Shown here: positions 43,161-52,146 of the stretch, piece by piece
Layout: the number at the start of each line of letters is the position of its first letter
Position numbering within the stretch: the stretch's first letter is position 1
Origin: Candidatus Caldatribacterium sp.
Lineage (GTDB): Bacteria; Atribacterota; Atribacteria; Atribacterales; Caldatribacteriaceae
Assembly (NCBI GenBank): GCA_025060675.1
Contig: JANXBI010000018.1
Coordinates: 175,713-239,712, forward strand
DNA: 64,000 nucleotides
Reading direction: 5' to 3'
Notes under the pieces: generated by a model
Database searches by the model: none
What the model was told of the DNA's origin: nothing
What the model saw: only the letters and a program-made list of their open reading frames with translations
Translations under genes and position numbers: made by a program

Positions 43161-44347
43161 GGTCTCTCCCCCTTGAGGAGATGCTCTAACGTCTCATCGT
43201 CAAGGCGCGCAAGGGTAAAGGAACCTCGTGTGGTGACAAGGACACATTCCTCTTTTTCGCTTTCCTCGAGGACAAGAGGAATTCCCTTCCTTCGCAAACG
43301 GTTGGCGAGTCTGAGGACTTCCTTCCGGAGGGAGGATGGGTAAAGGAATACCGGGGGCGAATGCCACTCATTCCGCCAAGAGGACTCTTTTTCCAGGGCT
43401 TCGAGGATTCTCTCAAGAAAAATGGCAAAACCGCAGGCGGGGAAATCCTTTCCAAATACTCGGAAGAGTTCGTCGTATCTTCCCCCCGCAAGGAGAGGGT
43501 ACCCTACCTGAGGCGAGAACCCTTCAAAGATGATTCCAGTGTAGTAGTCAAAATCGCGTACCAATCCGACGTTGACCCAGAGGTGTCCAGAAAGCTCAAA
43601 GTCTTCAAGGATTGCCCAAGCATCGAGGAGTTCTTGAACCGCTTTTTGCCATTGCTCGCTTTCTGGGAAAAGCAGCATCAGATCTTCCAAAAGGTCTCTT
43701 TTCCCACGCAGGAAAGGAAGGCGCAAAAGGAACGTCTCAAGAGAGAGGGGAAGGGTACCCTTTTTGCAGAGGTCGTGCAACACCACGAAATCCCTCCGTT
43801 TCATCGCCTTTTTCACCGTTTCTCTTTGCGTCGTAGGGATGGGGAGGGACTCAAGGATACCCCGGAAGATCCCAGCATGGCTCAGATCAACCTCGAATTT
43901 TTGGATACCGGTTTCTTGGAGCGCAAGGATGGCAAGAGCAATGACCTCAGCATCCTTTGTGGGACCACCTCTGCCAATGCACTCAAGACCCACCTGGGTA
44001 AACTCGCTTTCCGTGCGGAAAGGAGAAGAAGGATAACGAAAGACTTTGCCACTATAGTAGACCCGAATGGGAATCGAGCCGTTTTCTCGAGCGTACATAC
44101 GGGCAACGGAAGTGGTGAACTCGGGCCGGAGACAAACGAGTTTGCCGTCTCTGTTCAGAAACTTGTAGATACGTTCTTTCATGTCCTCGTTCATGGTCTT
44201 TTCAAAAAGGGTGTAGTACTCAAGGGTTGGTGGTTCAACCTCAGCATATCCCCAGCTCTCAAAAAGCCTTCGAAGGCGCATTTCTATGTTCCTTCTGATT
44301 CTTGTTTCCCAAGGATACACATCCTTCATCCCGAAAACCAGTTCCAA
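43157..44347 (-). CDS. hisZ: ATP phosphoribosyltransferase regulatory subunit
   Basis: HisZ (396 aa) is a catalytically inactive relative of histidyl-tRNA synthetase that activates short HisG and mediates histidine feedback. It has motif 2-like CLRPEFTTSVAR and the histidine-binding segment LVRDFDYYTGIIFEG. No anticodon-binding domain is expected. The TTG start follows AAGGGG by 8 nt; an ATG six codons in is less likely because FGMKDVYP belongs to the conserved N-terminus. Confidence 0.92.
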   Translation of the reverse strand: MELVFGMKDVYPWETRIRRNIEMRLRRLFESWGYAEVEPPTLEYYTLFEKTMNEDMKERIYKFLNRDGKLVCLRPEFTTSVARMYARENGSIPIRVYYSGKVFRYPSSPFRTESEFTQVGLECIGRGGPTKDAEVIALAILALQETGIQKFEVDLSHAGIFRGILESLPIPTTQRETVKKAMKRRDFVVLHDLCKKGTLPLSLETFLLRLPFLRGKRDLLEDLMLLFPESEQWQKAVQELLDAWAILEDFELSGHLWVNVGLVRDFDYYTGIIFEGFSPQVGYPLLAGGRYDELFRVFGKDFPACGFAIFLERILEALEKESSWRNEWHSPPVFLYPSSLRKEVLRLANRLRRKGIPLVLEESEKEECVLVTTRGSFTLARLDDETLEHLLKGERP

Positions 44348-44370
44348 TTTCCCGACCCCTTCCCTATAAT
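44342..44370 (+). promoter_or_regulatory. Divergent promoter for the purC-like gene
   Basis: TTCCAA (44342-44347), 17-nt spacer, TATAAT (44365-44370). It overlaps the his leader on the opposite strand, so the two units may interfere with each other. Confidence 0.45.
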
Positions 44371-44379
44371 GTTGGAAAA

Positions 44380-44408
44380 AGTATAGAAGTATTCACGGTG
44401 CTTTGCAA
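44380..44408 (-). promoter_or_regulatory. his operon promoter
   Basis: On the minus strand, TTGCAA (44408-44403), 17-nt spacer, TATACT (44385-44380). The hexamers and spacing are identical to those of the rpmF promoter. The leader of about 26 nt is too short for an attenuator or T-box. Confidence 0.65.
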
Positions 44409-44424
44409 GAACTTGGAGGCCACT

Positions 44425-45447
44425 ATGGGAAGTGTGAAGGATCTTGTCGTTCTCGCTTCACCGCGTGACGAGGAACCTGGTCTGGGGAAATTCATCTTCT
44501 CTGACCGGTACTCGGTGTTCGACTGGGGAGAGATGCCCGACACTATTCCGTACAAGGGAATGGCTCTCTGTCTCATTGGTGCCTACTTCTTTGAGAAGCT
44601 CGAAAAGGCAGGTGTGTCTACCCACTACCTTGGTCTCGAAGAGGAGGGGAGGATAAAAAGGCTCTCTGAGTTGCGAGAACCCACCAACACTATGCATATA
44701 CGACTTTTTCGAGTTATCCTTCCTTCCCGAACTGGAGAGGGATACGATTACGGGCTGTATCGGTATGTCCGAGGGAATTTCCTCATTCCTTTCGAGTTCA
44801 TCTATCGCAACACGCTTCCTGAAGAATCAAGCCTTAGAAGACGTATTGCTGAGGGGAAGTTAACCCTTGAAGAACTCGGGCTTTCCGAGCTTCCTCCTCC
44901 AGGGACATTCCTCCCTGAACCCATCCTTGACGTCTCTACAAAGCTTGAGGAACAGGACAGGTACGTGGCCTGGTCAGTCATTGAGGAGCTTGGTATTCTG
45001 GATCCTGAGGAGGTACGGAAAGTCAAAGAGATGCTCCTTTTTGTGGATCGCTTTATCACTAAGGAGATGCGCCGCATAGGCATCGTCAACGAGGATGGAA
45101 AGGTTGAACTTGCGCTTGATGGGAAACGTGACCTTCTCCTTGTTGACGTTGTGGGGACTCCTGACGAGTGTCGTCTGACCTTTCAGGGTGTACCCATGAG
45201 CAAAGAAATCCTTCGTTCTTTCTACCGGAAAACACGGTGGTACGATGAGGTGCAAAGAGCAAAGCAAGAGCACCCAGTTGATTGGAAGGCGTACGTTACG
45301 AGTACACCTCCTCCCCTTCCCTCAGCCCTCGTGCAACTTGTCAGCTGGCTCTACCAGCGCATAGCCATGGATTTGACGCAACGCGAGTGGTTTCCTGGCG
45401 TTCCCTCTCTTGAAGAGATCGTTGATAAATTCCGCCAGCTTATTTAA
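44425..45447 (+). CDS. purC: SAICAR synthase-like protein (PurC family)
   Basis: PurC ligates aspartate to CAIR in purine synthesis. This 340-aa protein is longer than the usual 235-250 aa. The family motif SDRYSVFDWGEMPDTIPYKG is clear near residues 26-45, as is the later RNTLPEESSLRRR. GGAGG lies 5 nt before ATG 44425; the in-frame reading from 44302 is antisense to hisZ. No other purine genes are near, so a specialised role is possible, though a longer PurC variant is the simplest reading. Confidence 0.8.
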   Translation: MGSVKDLVVLASPRDEEPGLGKFIFSDRYSVFDWGEMPDTIPYKGMALCLIGAYFFEKLEKAGVSTHYLGLEEEGRIKRLSELREPTNTMHIRLFRVILPSRTGEGYDYGLYRYVRGNFLIPFEFIYRNTLPEESSLRRRIAEGKLTLEELGLSELPPPGTFLPEPILDVSTKLEEQDRYVAWSVIEELGILDPEEVRKVKEMLLFVDRFITKEMRRIGIVNEDGKVELALDGKRDLLLVDVVGTPDECRLTFQGVPMSKEILRSFYRKTRWYDEVQRAKQEHPVDWKAYVTSTPPPLPSALVQLVSWLYQRIAMDLTQREWFPGVPSLEEIVDKFRQLI

Positions 45448-45450
45448 AAT
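45422..45450 (+). promoter_or_regulatory. Promoter for tRNA-Arg
   Basis: TTGATA (45422-45427), 17-nt spacer, TAAAAT (45445-45450), overlapping the last codons of the purC-like gene and ending 14 nt before the tRNA. Confidence 0.65.
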
Positions 45451-45464
45451 AGAACATGCCTGGT

Positions 45465-45540
45465 GCGCCCGTAGCTCAAAGGATAGAGCAGCGGTCTCCT
45501 AAACCGCAGGTTGAGGGTTCGAGTCCCGCCGGGCGCACCA
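45465..45540 (+). tRNA. tRNA-Arg (anticodon CCU)
   Basis: A 76-nt tRNA. The acceptor pairs GCGCCCG with CGGGCGC, the anticodon CCT is at 45498-45500, the T arm is GGGTTCGAGTCCC, and CCA is encoded. It reads AGG codons. No terminator separates it from the FIST-GGDEF gene 18 bases downstream. Confidence 0.96.
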
Positions 45541-45558
45541 AGGGGTTAAGGAGTCTCC

Positions 45559-47586
45559 ATGAAGGTAAAACTTGCAGTGAGTGCTGCCCCTTGTGAGGAG
45601 GCAGCCGTTGCTGAGGTCTTGTCTCTTATCCTTCTTGAAGGGTGTCAGCCTTCTTTCCTTTTTCTTTTTGTTACTCCCCAGTATGATCCTGAAAACCTCA
45701 CGACAATGCTTCGGAGAAGGTTCCCTCTGGCAAAAGTTCTTGGGTGCTCCGCTGAAGGTGTCATTGCAGGACGAGAGATTCTTTCTCAGGGGGTTGTGGC
45801 TTGTGCTCTTTTTGGTGAGGATTTTCAGGCCTTAACCCTTGCTCCTCCCGAGGGTGAAAGCGATCCGTACGTACTGGGGCAGGAAATAGGGAAAATGGTT
45901 CATCCGATTTCCTCCCGGGAAGGGACGGTTATCATCCTTGCAGATCCTTCTCTTGAAGTTCCCCTTTTTCTCCAAGGACTTTACAACGTCCTTGGGCCTC
46001 GCTTTTTGTATCTTGGCGGGGGAACAGGGCAGTTTCGTTTTACTGAGAGGGGTTGCGTCCAGGGGCCTGTTGTTGTGGGGGTTTTTGGCGGGGTTGTTTT
46101 CTCTTCGTCCGTTGCCCATGGATGGTCTCCGAGTCGGGAACTCCTTGTGGTGACAAAGACTCGTGGAAGAGAGGTCGTGGCGATTGATGGGATTTCTCCT
46201 TTAGCGGCATACCGGGAACGGGTAGGAGATTTTCCCCAAGATGAGCTTCCTCGTATTGGGACTTTGTACCCCCTTGGGTTCCCAAACGTGTACGGGGAAT
46301 TCCTCATTCGGGATCCAGCATACTTTGCTCCTGATGGGGCCATGGGCTTTGTTGGGGCGAGTGTGCCTCAGGGAGCGGTTGGGTATCTCATGAAAGGGGA
46401 AAAGGAGAAACTCCTTGCAGCTGCAAGAGAGGTTGGAGAGGAGGTAGGTGCCGCTGTCAGAAACCCCCTTTTTGCTCTGATCTTTGATTGTGTGAGCCGC
46501 TTTCTCTTCCTTGGGGAAGATTTTAAGAGGGAACTTGCGGTTGTTCAAGAAAGCGTGGGTGATGTTCCCCTCTGTGGCTTTCTCAGCGCTGGAGAGATTC
46601 ATCCCTACGGAAAGGCACCGCTGTTTCGAAACAAAACCATTGTGGTTGCTGTTGCTGGAGAGAGTAAGGAAGAACAGTGTCTTTCTTGTCCCTCCGAGGT
46701 TCCCCTTGAAGCAGAGCTTGCTGTTCTCCATGAGATTTCTGCGCTGTCTTTTCCTGAAACGCCCGAGCGGTTTTTCCAAGAGATTGTGGAGCGAGCTGTA
46801 CGTCTTTTGGGGGTACAGCGTATGGCGTTTTGCTGGGAGGAAGTGAGAGTTTTTTGGGGTTTTTCTTCAGAAGAAGAGGCAGAGGAAGCCATGCGGAGGC
46901 CTAAAGAGGATCAATGGGTCTCTACCATAGGTGCGGGAAGCGGAAAGGCCTTTCTCTTTCTCGAAGCCCCTTTTCCTCTCACCCGAAAAGAACGCCGTCT
47001 GTATACCCTCTTTGCCCGAAAGGTTGAGGAAATCCTCAGCTTCGTACAACGTTTCCGGGAAAGGGAACAGCGAATCCAGGAACTTGAGCACCTTTCGATT
47101 ACCGACGACCTCACCGGTCTTTACAACCGACGAGGTTTCCTCATCCTGGCAGAACACGCCCTGCTCCAGGCAAAACGTGAGGGGAAGGAAACTGGAATTC
47201 TCTTCATCGATCTTGACAACCTCAAGTGGATCAATGACCAGTTCGGTCATGGGGAAGGGGATAGAGCACTCCAGGAGTTCAGTAGAATCCTTCGAAAGGT
47301 TTTCCGTAGATCGGATATTCTCGCCCGTATCGGTGGGGATGAATTTGTGGTTTTCCTTAAAGGCGTAAAGGATGCAGACCTTGAGAAGATCCTCAGTCGC
47401 CTTGATGCCTTGGTTGAAGAATGGAACGCAAGTGCTTCGCGTTCCTATCGTCTTTCCTTTAGCGCTGGATGGGCTTTTTCGCTTCAGGGAGCGCAAAACG
47501 TAGAGGAACTCCTCTCTTCTGCTGATGCCAAAATGTATTTGGAAAAACGGCGAAAGAGAGGAAACGATGCTCTTACATCTCCGTAA
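45559..47586 (+). CDS. FIST-domain sensor with GGDEF diguanylate cyclase
   Basis: The 675-aa soluble protein has an N-terminal FIST_N domain (about 25-225), a FIST_C domain (about 230-375), a GAF-like stretch (about 390-500), a short coiled coil and a GGDEF domain (about 515-670). The GGDEF motif is intact at 592-596, and an RxxD inhibitory site (RRSD) lies five residues before it, so it should make cyclic di-GMP with product feedback. FIST domains are thought to bind small ligands such as amino acids; the ligand is unknown. Its 3' end overlaps pgi by 14 bases. Confidence 0.88.
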   Translation: MKVKLAVSAAPCEEAAVAEVLSLILLEGCQPSFLFLFVTPQYDPENLTTMLRRRFPLAKVLGCSAEGVIAGREILSQGVVACALFGEDFQALTLAPPEGESDPYVLGQEIGKMVHPISSREGTVIILADPSLEVPLFLQGLYNVLGPRFLYLGGGTGQFRFTERGCVQGPVVVGVFGGVVFSSSVAHGWSPSRELLVVTKTRGREVVAIDGISPLAAYRERVGDFPQDELPRIGTLYPLGFPNVYGEFLIRDPAYFAPDGAMGFVGASVPQGAVGYLMKGEKEKLLAAAREVGEEVGAAVRNPLFALIFDCVSRFLFLGEDFKRELAVVQESVGDVPLCGFLSAGEIHPYGKAPLFRNKTIVVAVAGESKEEQCLSCPSEVPLEAELAVLHEISALSFPETPERFFQEIVERAVRLLGVQRMAFCWEEVRVFWGFSSEEEAEEAMRRPKEDQWVSTIGAGSGKAFLFLEAPFPLTRKERRLYTLFARKVEEILSFVQRFREREQRIQELEHLSITDDLTGLYNRRGFLILAEHALLQAKREGKETGILFIDLDNLKWINDQFGHGEGDRALQEFSRILRKVFRRSDILARIGGDEFVVFLKGVKDADLEKILSRLDALVEEWNASASRSYRLSFSAGWAFSLQGAQNVEELLSSADAKMYLEKRRKRGNDALTSP

Positions 47587-49249
47587 GGAGCGCAGCAATG
47601 TGCGTAAGGGCTCTTTGTGTTTCCTCCCTTGGGAGGATGATGGTGAGGACATTCCGGCCCCGTTCCCGGAGTGCTTCGCGGTCAGCAAGAGCTTGAATCT
47701 TCTTGAGGGTTCCAAAGCTAAAGGAGCTTCCTGGTTTTCCTGCTTCATCAGGAATAGGGAGGTCTTCACCGCTTTCTGTGATGACTTGGAGAAAGCTACC
47801 TTTCCCTCCGTCTCCTTTGTGGAGTTGACCCGTCGAGTGGAGGTACCGAGGACCATACCCTAAGGTGACGAGAGTTCTGTACCGTTCTTCGATTGCTGTG
47901 GCAAGAGTTTCGAGGCTTTTGGCAAGATCACCGCTGTATGGGGTAAAGGCTTGAATGGTGAGGTATCCGTCTTTTTTGAGCCTCCCCAGAAAGCGCTTGA
48001 AGGCCTCACTAAAGGAGGCAGCCCCTTCCTCCCAGAGGAAGGTGATAGTCCCGTCGTTTTGAGCCTTTTCAAGAGAGATGCCCTTTTTGGCATGGAACAT
48101 CATTTCTCGGGTGAAACGTTTGGTAAGTTCCACGTCGGGTTGGTCAAAGGGGTTGATGCCAAGCAAGTGTCCTGAGAGAGCTACGGCGAAAGCAAAAAGG
48201 TACGCCTGTTCTCCGAGGGCATAAGGGGTCTCCACCGGTATGGCCATGTAGGGAGAACCATTGCGCTCAAGAACGCTGAGAAAGCGTACAAGATGGTCGT
48301 CTTCGTTTTCAAAAAAGACCACGTATGCCACGTCCTCACGGGGGAGAGCAACCGGTCGTTTTCGCACAACTGGGAGGATACCTTTGCCGTTTTTCCCTGT
48401 GCTCTCGGCGATGAGCTGCTCAAGCCACATGCCGAAGGTGGCGAATCGAGGCGATGGGAAGAGGAATACCACCTTGTCGCATCCAGAGAGGGCAAGGCTT
48501 CCGAGGAAGGTTCCAAAGATTACACCTTTGTTGGTTTCAATTGGATGGTCAGGGAAACACGTTTCCATCCCTTTCTGAGCCTCGCTCAAAAGAGTAACAA
48601 GGTCGATGCCAAGTAGAGCCGCTGGGAGAAGACCAAAGAAGGAGAAGATGGAATACCTCCCTCCGATGTTCGGGTTGTTGCAGAAAATGCTCCGAAAGCG
48701 ATACTTTTGGGCTTCCGTAACAAGAGGGCTTCCCGGATCGGTGATGGCCATAAAGTGTGCCCCAGGATTCGTGACGCCATGTTCCCCAAGGAGGGTGTAG
48801 AAGTATCGGAAAAGCACTGCCGTCTCAAGCGTTGTTCCCGACTTTGTGGAGACAATGTAGAAGGTAGTCGCAGGGGTATCTGCGTGCGCTCTGATTTCTT
48901 CTGGGTCCGTGGTGTCGAGGACATGGAGGGGTAAGGACTCCTTTCCCTTTGGGAAGGCTTCGGCAAACATAAGCGGGGCAAGGCTTGATCCCCCCATCCC
49001 AAGGAGAAGGACTTTTGTGAAACCCGCCTCGCGTATGGTATTGGCAAGGTCCCTTAGGCTCTTCACCATACCCCGCATTCTGCAGGGGGCTTCAAGCCAA
49101 TCGAGGCGGTCAACGATTTCTTCAGGTTGCTTTCCCCACAAGGTGTAATCCTTGTTCCAAAGGCGCATTACGACATTCTGTGAAGCCACAAACTGTAGGG
49201 AGTCTCTGAAAGCCTTTTCATAATTCCCAAGGAAGATTCGCCATCGCAT
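47573..49249 (-). CDS. pgi: Glucose-6-phosphate isomerase
   Basis: Pgi interconverts glucose-6-phosphate and fructose-6-phosphate. The 558-aa protein has GMGGSSLAP, the phosphate-binding VSTKSGTTLET and NPFDQPDVELTK with the active-site region, and resembles the long Pgi form also found fused to transaldolase in some bacteria. ATG 49249 follows GAGGGGAGGG; the in-frame start at 49273 is less well placed. It is convergent with the FIST-GGDEF gene. Confidence 0.9.
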   Translation of the reverse strand: MRWRIFLGNYEKAFRDSLQFVASQNVVMRLWNKDYTLWGKQPEEIVDRLDWLEAPCRMRGMVKSLRDLANTIREAGFTKVLLLGMGGSSLAPLMFAEAFPKGKESLPLHVLDTTDPEEIRAHADTPATTFYIVSTKSGTTLETAVLFRYFYTLLGEHGVTNPGAHFMAITDPGSPLVTEAQKYRFRSIFCNNPNIGGRYSIFSFFGLLPAALLGIDLVTLLSEAQKGMETCFPDHPIETNKGVIFGTFLGSLALSGCDKVVFLFPSPRFATFGMWLEQLIAESTGKNGKGILPVVRKRPVALPREDVAYVVFFENEDDHLVRFLSVLERNGSPYMAIPVETPYALGEQAYLFAFAVALSGHLLGINPFDQPDVELTKRFTREMMFHAKKGISLEKAQNDGTITFLWEEGAASFSEAFKRFLGRLKKDGYLTIQAFTPYSGDLAKSLETLATAIEERYRTLVTLGYGPRYLHSTGQLHKGDGGKGSFLQVITESGEDLPIPDEAGKPGSSFSFGTLKKIQALADREALRERGRNVLTIILPREETQRALTHIAALLTEM

Positions 49250-49303
49250 CGCTTTCCCTCCCCTCTTTGCCATTGTACCTGAAGGCGTGTCAAGAAGGAA
49301 GCG

Positions 49304-49312
49304 TGGTATAAT
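49304..49312 (+). promoter_or_regulatory. Extended -10 promoter for the small membrane protein
   Basis: TGGTATAAT (49304-49312) is an extended -10 without a clear -35. It leaves a 28-nt leader ending in AGGAGGGGGGAG before ATG 49347. Confidence 0.45.
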
Positions 49313-49346
49313 GGAAACCGCAACAGGACGGAAGGAGGGGGGAGAT

Positions 49347-49949
49347 ATGCAGGTTAATTTCCAAGAGGTCCTGCAGAGACCGCTTAAAGCTTTCGGTCAA
49401 GCTCCAGAGGTGCTTGTCCCTGCGCTTATTGCGGGGTTGGTCAATCTTGCCATAGACCTTATCAACCGGTCTGCGGTTGCCTTTGTGCTTGCTGCTTTTG
49501 GGAGTTTTGTGACGTTCGTTTGCCTTGCTTGGGGAACCCTTCTCCTTGCGAAATACTTGCAGGGCGAGGAACCAGATGTTCTTGAGAGTTGGCGCAGTAT
49601 CTCTGAACGAGCTCCAAACATAGTCATAACGGCAGCCATCACCGCTTTAGTGGTAGCTTTTGGTGCGCATTTCTTTGTCGTTCTTGGCGTGCTTCTTGAG
49701 GCTATCCTCATCATGAGTATGCCCCATGCGGCAAGGGAGAATGTAACCTTCGACAAGGCTTTACCCTATGCCTTGCGCTTTGCCCTCCAGGGATTGAACT
49801 TCTTAGTCCTCCTCCTTTACGTAGCTGTGGCGTTTGGGCTTGCCTTTATCCCGTACGCTGGAGCAGTGGTGAGCAACATTTTTCTCATCGTTTGGGTTTC
49901 GCATCTTTACCTCACGCTTGGTCAAAAGTTCGTTGACAGGCCTGCATAG
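49347..49949 (+). CDS. Hypothetical polytopic membrane protein
   Basis: The 200-aa protein has about five hydrophobic segments (near residues 25-45, 48-70, 95-125, 140-165 and 170-190) and no catalytic motif. The layout, with a long amphipathic N-terminal helix and paired segments rich in Ala/Val/Leu, resembles DUF4013-type membrane proteins, but this is a weak match by eye. The upstream in-frame start at 49287 would precede the promoter. Its function is unknown; it lies before an amino-acid ABC operon with its own promoter. Confidence 0.65.
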   Translation: MQVNFQEVLQRPLKAFGQAPEVLVPALIAGLVNLAIDLINRSAVAFVLAAFGSFVTFVCLAWGTLLLAKYLQGEEPDVLESWRSISERAPNIVITAAITALVVAFGAHFFVVLGVLLEAILIMSMPHAARENVTFDKALPYALRFALQGLNFLVLLLYVAVAFGLAFIPYAGAVVSNIFLIVWVSHLYLTLGQKFVDRPA

Positions 49950-49961
49950 AAGCGGTATATT
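49933..49961 (+). promoter_or_regulatory. Promoter for the amino-acid ABC operon
   Basis: TTGACA (49933-49938), 17-nt spacer, TATATT (49956-49961). The -35 and its flank overlap the last codons of the upstream gene. The start near 49968 gives a short leader with AGAGGGG before ATG 49985. Confidence 0.75.
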
Positions 49962-49984
49962 CGGAAAAAAAGAGGGGATGCACA

Positions 49985-50746
49985 ATGAGGACAGTTGCGC
50001 TCTTTGTGGTTCTTGCTCTTTTTGGGTTGAGTGGTTTTGCGTACGCCTCAACCCTTGAGGCCATTAAGGCGAGAGGAAAGATTTACATTGGGACTGATGC
50101 CACATACCCACCCATGGAGTTCCGCAACGAGAAGGGAGAAATCGTGGGGTTTGATATCGATCTTGGACGAGCTATCGCTGAAGAGCTTGGGGTAGAGGCT
50201 GTGTTCATCGATACGGCGTGGGATGGCATTTTCCCTGCCTTGGACGCGGGGAAGTTCGATATCATCATCTCTGCAACCTCCATCACCGAGGAGAGGCTAA
50301 AGTCCAAAGAGATGAGCGATCCGTACTATGTGACATCCCAGGCCATAGCGGTTCGTAAGGATAACACCACCATTAAGGGTCCTGAAGACCTCAAGGGGAA
50401 GGTTGTAGCAGTGCAGATTGGGACAACGGGCGATCTTGCGGTGAGCGAAATGGAGGGTGTAACGGTCAAGCGTTTTGATACCATTGATAAGGCATACATG
50501 GAGGTTCTCCATGGTCGAGCTGATGCGGTGGTGAACGATCTCTCCGAGGTTGCGTACCGGATGAAGATGCTTCCAGATATGAAGATTGTAGCCACATTCC
50601 GGGAAGGGGAGGAAAAGTACGGAGTGACGATGCGGAAGGGGGATTTGGAACTTCTTGCGGCGATTAATGAGGCCCTCCGAAGGATCAAAGAATCTGGGAA
50701 GTACGACGAGATCTACAAAAAGTGGTTCGGGGAGTTCGTAAAGTAA
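49985..50746 (+). CDS. Polar amino-acid ABC transporter substrate-binding protein
   Basis: The 253-aa exported protein (SBP family 3) has a signal peptide cleaved after AYA, then GTDATYPPMEF, GFDIDLGRAIAEELG and FDIIISATSITEERLK. These match glutamine, arginine and lysine binding proteins; the exact amino acid cannot be fixed by sequence. It heads a three-gene importer followed closely by homoserine dehydrogenase. Confidence 0.92.
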   Translation: MRTVALFVVLALFGLSGFAYASTLEAIKARGKIYIGTDATYPPMEFRNEKGEIVGFDIDLGRAIAEELGVEAVFIDTAWDGIFPALDAGKFDIIISATSITEERLKSKEMSDPYYVTSQAIAVRKDNTTIKGPEDLKGKVVAVQIGTTGDLAVSEMEGVTVKRFDTIDKAYMEVLHGRADAVVNDLSEVAYRMKMLPDMKIVATFREGEEKYGVTMRKGDLELLAAINEALRRIKESGKYDEIYKKWFGEFVK

Positions 50747-50747
50747 C

Positions 50748-51404
50748 GTGAGCTTTGACTTTGCCGCCCTCTATGAAGCATTGCCCTCACTTCTTGTGGG
50801 GGCAATGGTGACGCTTCGTATTACTTCTCTTTCTATTGCTTTAGGTCTTTGCATTGGTCTGGTTGCCGGACTTTGCCGGGTCTGGCCGAACCATTTCCTT
50901 CGGGCTGTGTCGGGGATGTACATCGAGATCATCCGGGGAACGCCTTTGCTTGTGCAGATCTTCATCGTGTATTTTGGTCTCCCTGCTTTAGGGGTGAACC
51001 TTGATCCGTTTCTTGCCGGTGTTATAGCCATGGGGATTAACAGTGGCGCCTATGTTGGGGAAATCGTCCGGGGTGGCATAGAGTCCATCGCCCGAGGACA
51101 GATGGAGGCAGCCCTGTCTCTTGGTATGACTTGGCGGCAGGCGATGTACTATGTGATTCTCCCTCAGGCTTTCGTACGTATTCTTCCTCCTTTGGGGAAT
51201 GAATTCATCGCCCTTTTGAAGGATTCTTCTCTTGTTTCAACCATCGCTATCGCTGAGCTTACCCGGACTGGGCAGATTATCATTACGCGTACTTTCAAAT
51301 CTTTTGAAATCTGGACTGGGGTGGCGCTTTTTTACTTCCTTATGACGTATGCGATTTCCCGGATAGTGCGCTTTTCTGAAGAGAGGTTGCGATACAGTGA
51401 GTGA
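50748..51404 (+). CDS. Polar amino-acid ABC transporter permease
   Basis: This 218-aa permease of the HisM/GlnP type has five transmembrane segments and the coupling loop EAALSLGMTWRQAMYYVILPQA. It probably works as a homodimer, since only one permease gene is present. GTG 50748 starts one base after the stop of the binding protein. Confidence 0.93.
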   Translation: MSFDFAALYEALPSLLVGAMVTLRITSLSIALGLCIGLVAGLCRVWPNHFLRAVSGMYIEIIRGTPLLVQIFIVYFGLPALGVNLDPFLAGVIAMGINSGAYVGEIVRGGIESIARGQMEAALSLGMTWRQAMYYVILPQAFVRILPPLGNEFIALLKDSSLVSTIAIAELTRTGQIIITRTFKSFEIWTGVALFYFLMTYAISRIVRFSEERLRYSE

Positions 51405-52137
51405 ATGGATTGTTGAAGTCCGAAACCTTAACAAGTACTTTGGACGGCATCATGTGCTCAAAGATATCAACCTCCGTGTCCGTTTCGGAGAGGTCGTATC
51501 CATCATCGGGGCTTCAGGATCGGGGAAGAGTACGCTTCTTCGGTGCCTCAACGGTCTTGAACCTGTGCAGAGCGGGGAGATTTTCATCGATGGTGTGTGC
51601 ATTACTCAAGATGGGGTTGACCTCAGTAAAGTTCGTCAGTCCATAGGAATGATCTTCCAAAGCTTCAACCTCTTTCCCCATATGACAGCTCTTGAGAATA
51701 TCACGCTTGCTCCCCGCAAGGTCAAGAGGATACCCCAGGCGGAGGCTGAAAGAATCGCTCTTGAGCTTTTGCGGAAAGTCGGCCTTGAAGAGAAAGCTCA
51801 TGCGTACCCAGCGCAGCTTTCGGGAGGTCAGAAACAACGCGTGGCTATAGCAAGATCCCTGGCTATGAGTCCCAAGGTCATGATGTTTGATGAGCCGACC
51901 TCTGCTCTTGACCCCGAAACGGTGAAAGATGTGCTTGACGTGATGAAAGAGCTCGCTCAGGAAGGGATGACGATGATTATCGTAACCCATGAAATGGGAT
52001 TTGCCCGGGAGGTTTCACATCGGGTTATCCACCTTGACGATGGGAGAATTGTTGAAGAGGGGTCTCCTGAGGAGATTTTTTACCGGCCGAGGCATCCCCG
52101 AACACGAGAGTTTTTGAGCAAAGTCATTAACATCTGA
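51397..52137 (+). CDS. Polar amino-acid ABC transporter ATP-binding protein
   Basis: The 246-aa GlnQ/HisP-type ATPase has Walker A GASGSGKST, Q-loop FQSFNLFPHMT, signature LSGGQKQRVA, Walker B VMMFDEPTSALDP and switch His in VTHEMGFA. The GTG start overlaps the permease stop by 8 bases. It energises the importer encoded by the two preceding genes. Confidence 0.94.
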   Translation: MSEWIVEVRNLNKYFGRHHVLKDINLRVRFGEVVSIIGASGSGKSTLLRCLNGLEPVQSGEIFIDGVCITQDGVDLSKVRQSIGMIFQSFNLFPHMTALENITLAPRKVKRIPQAEAERIALELLRKVGLEEKAHAYPAQLSGGQKQRVAIARSLAMSPKVMMFDEPTSALDPETVKDVLDVMKELAQEGMTMIIVTHEMGFAREVSHRVIHLDDGRIVEEGSPEEIFYRPRHPRTREFLSKVINI

Positions 52138-52146
52138 GGTGAGAAG

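Noticed and set aside
43157..44347. Histidyl-tRNA synthetase
   Set aside because: Although homologous to the catalytic core, it lies with a short-form hisG and hisD and lacks the anticodon-binding domain, which fits HisZ.
43361..44386. 341-aa plus-strand frame opposite hisZ
   Set aside because: hisZ is clear on the other strand with HisG/HisD neighbours; this frame has no known domain or ribosome site.
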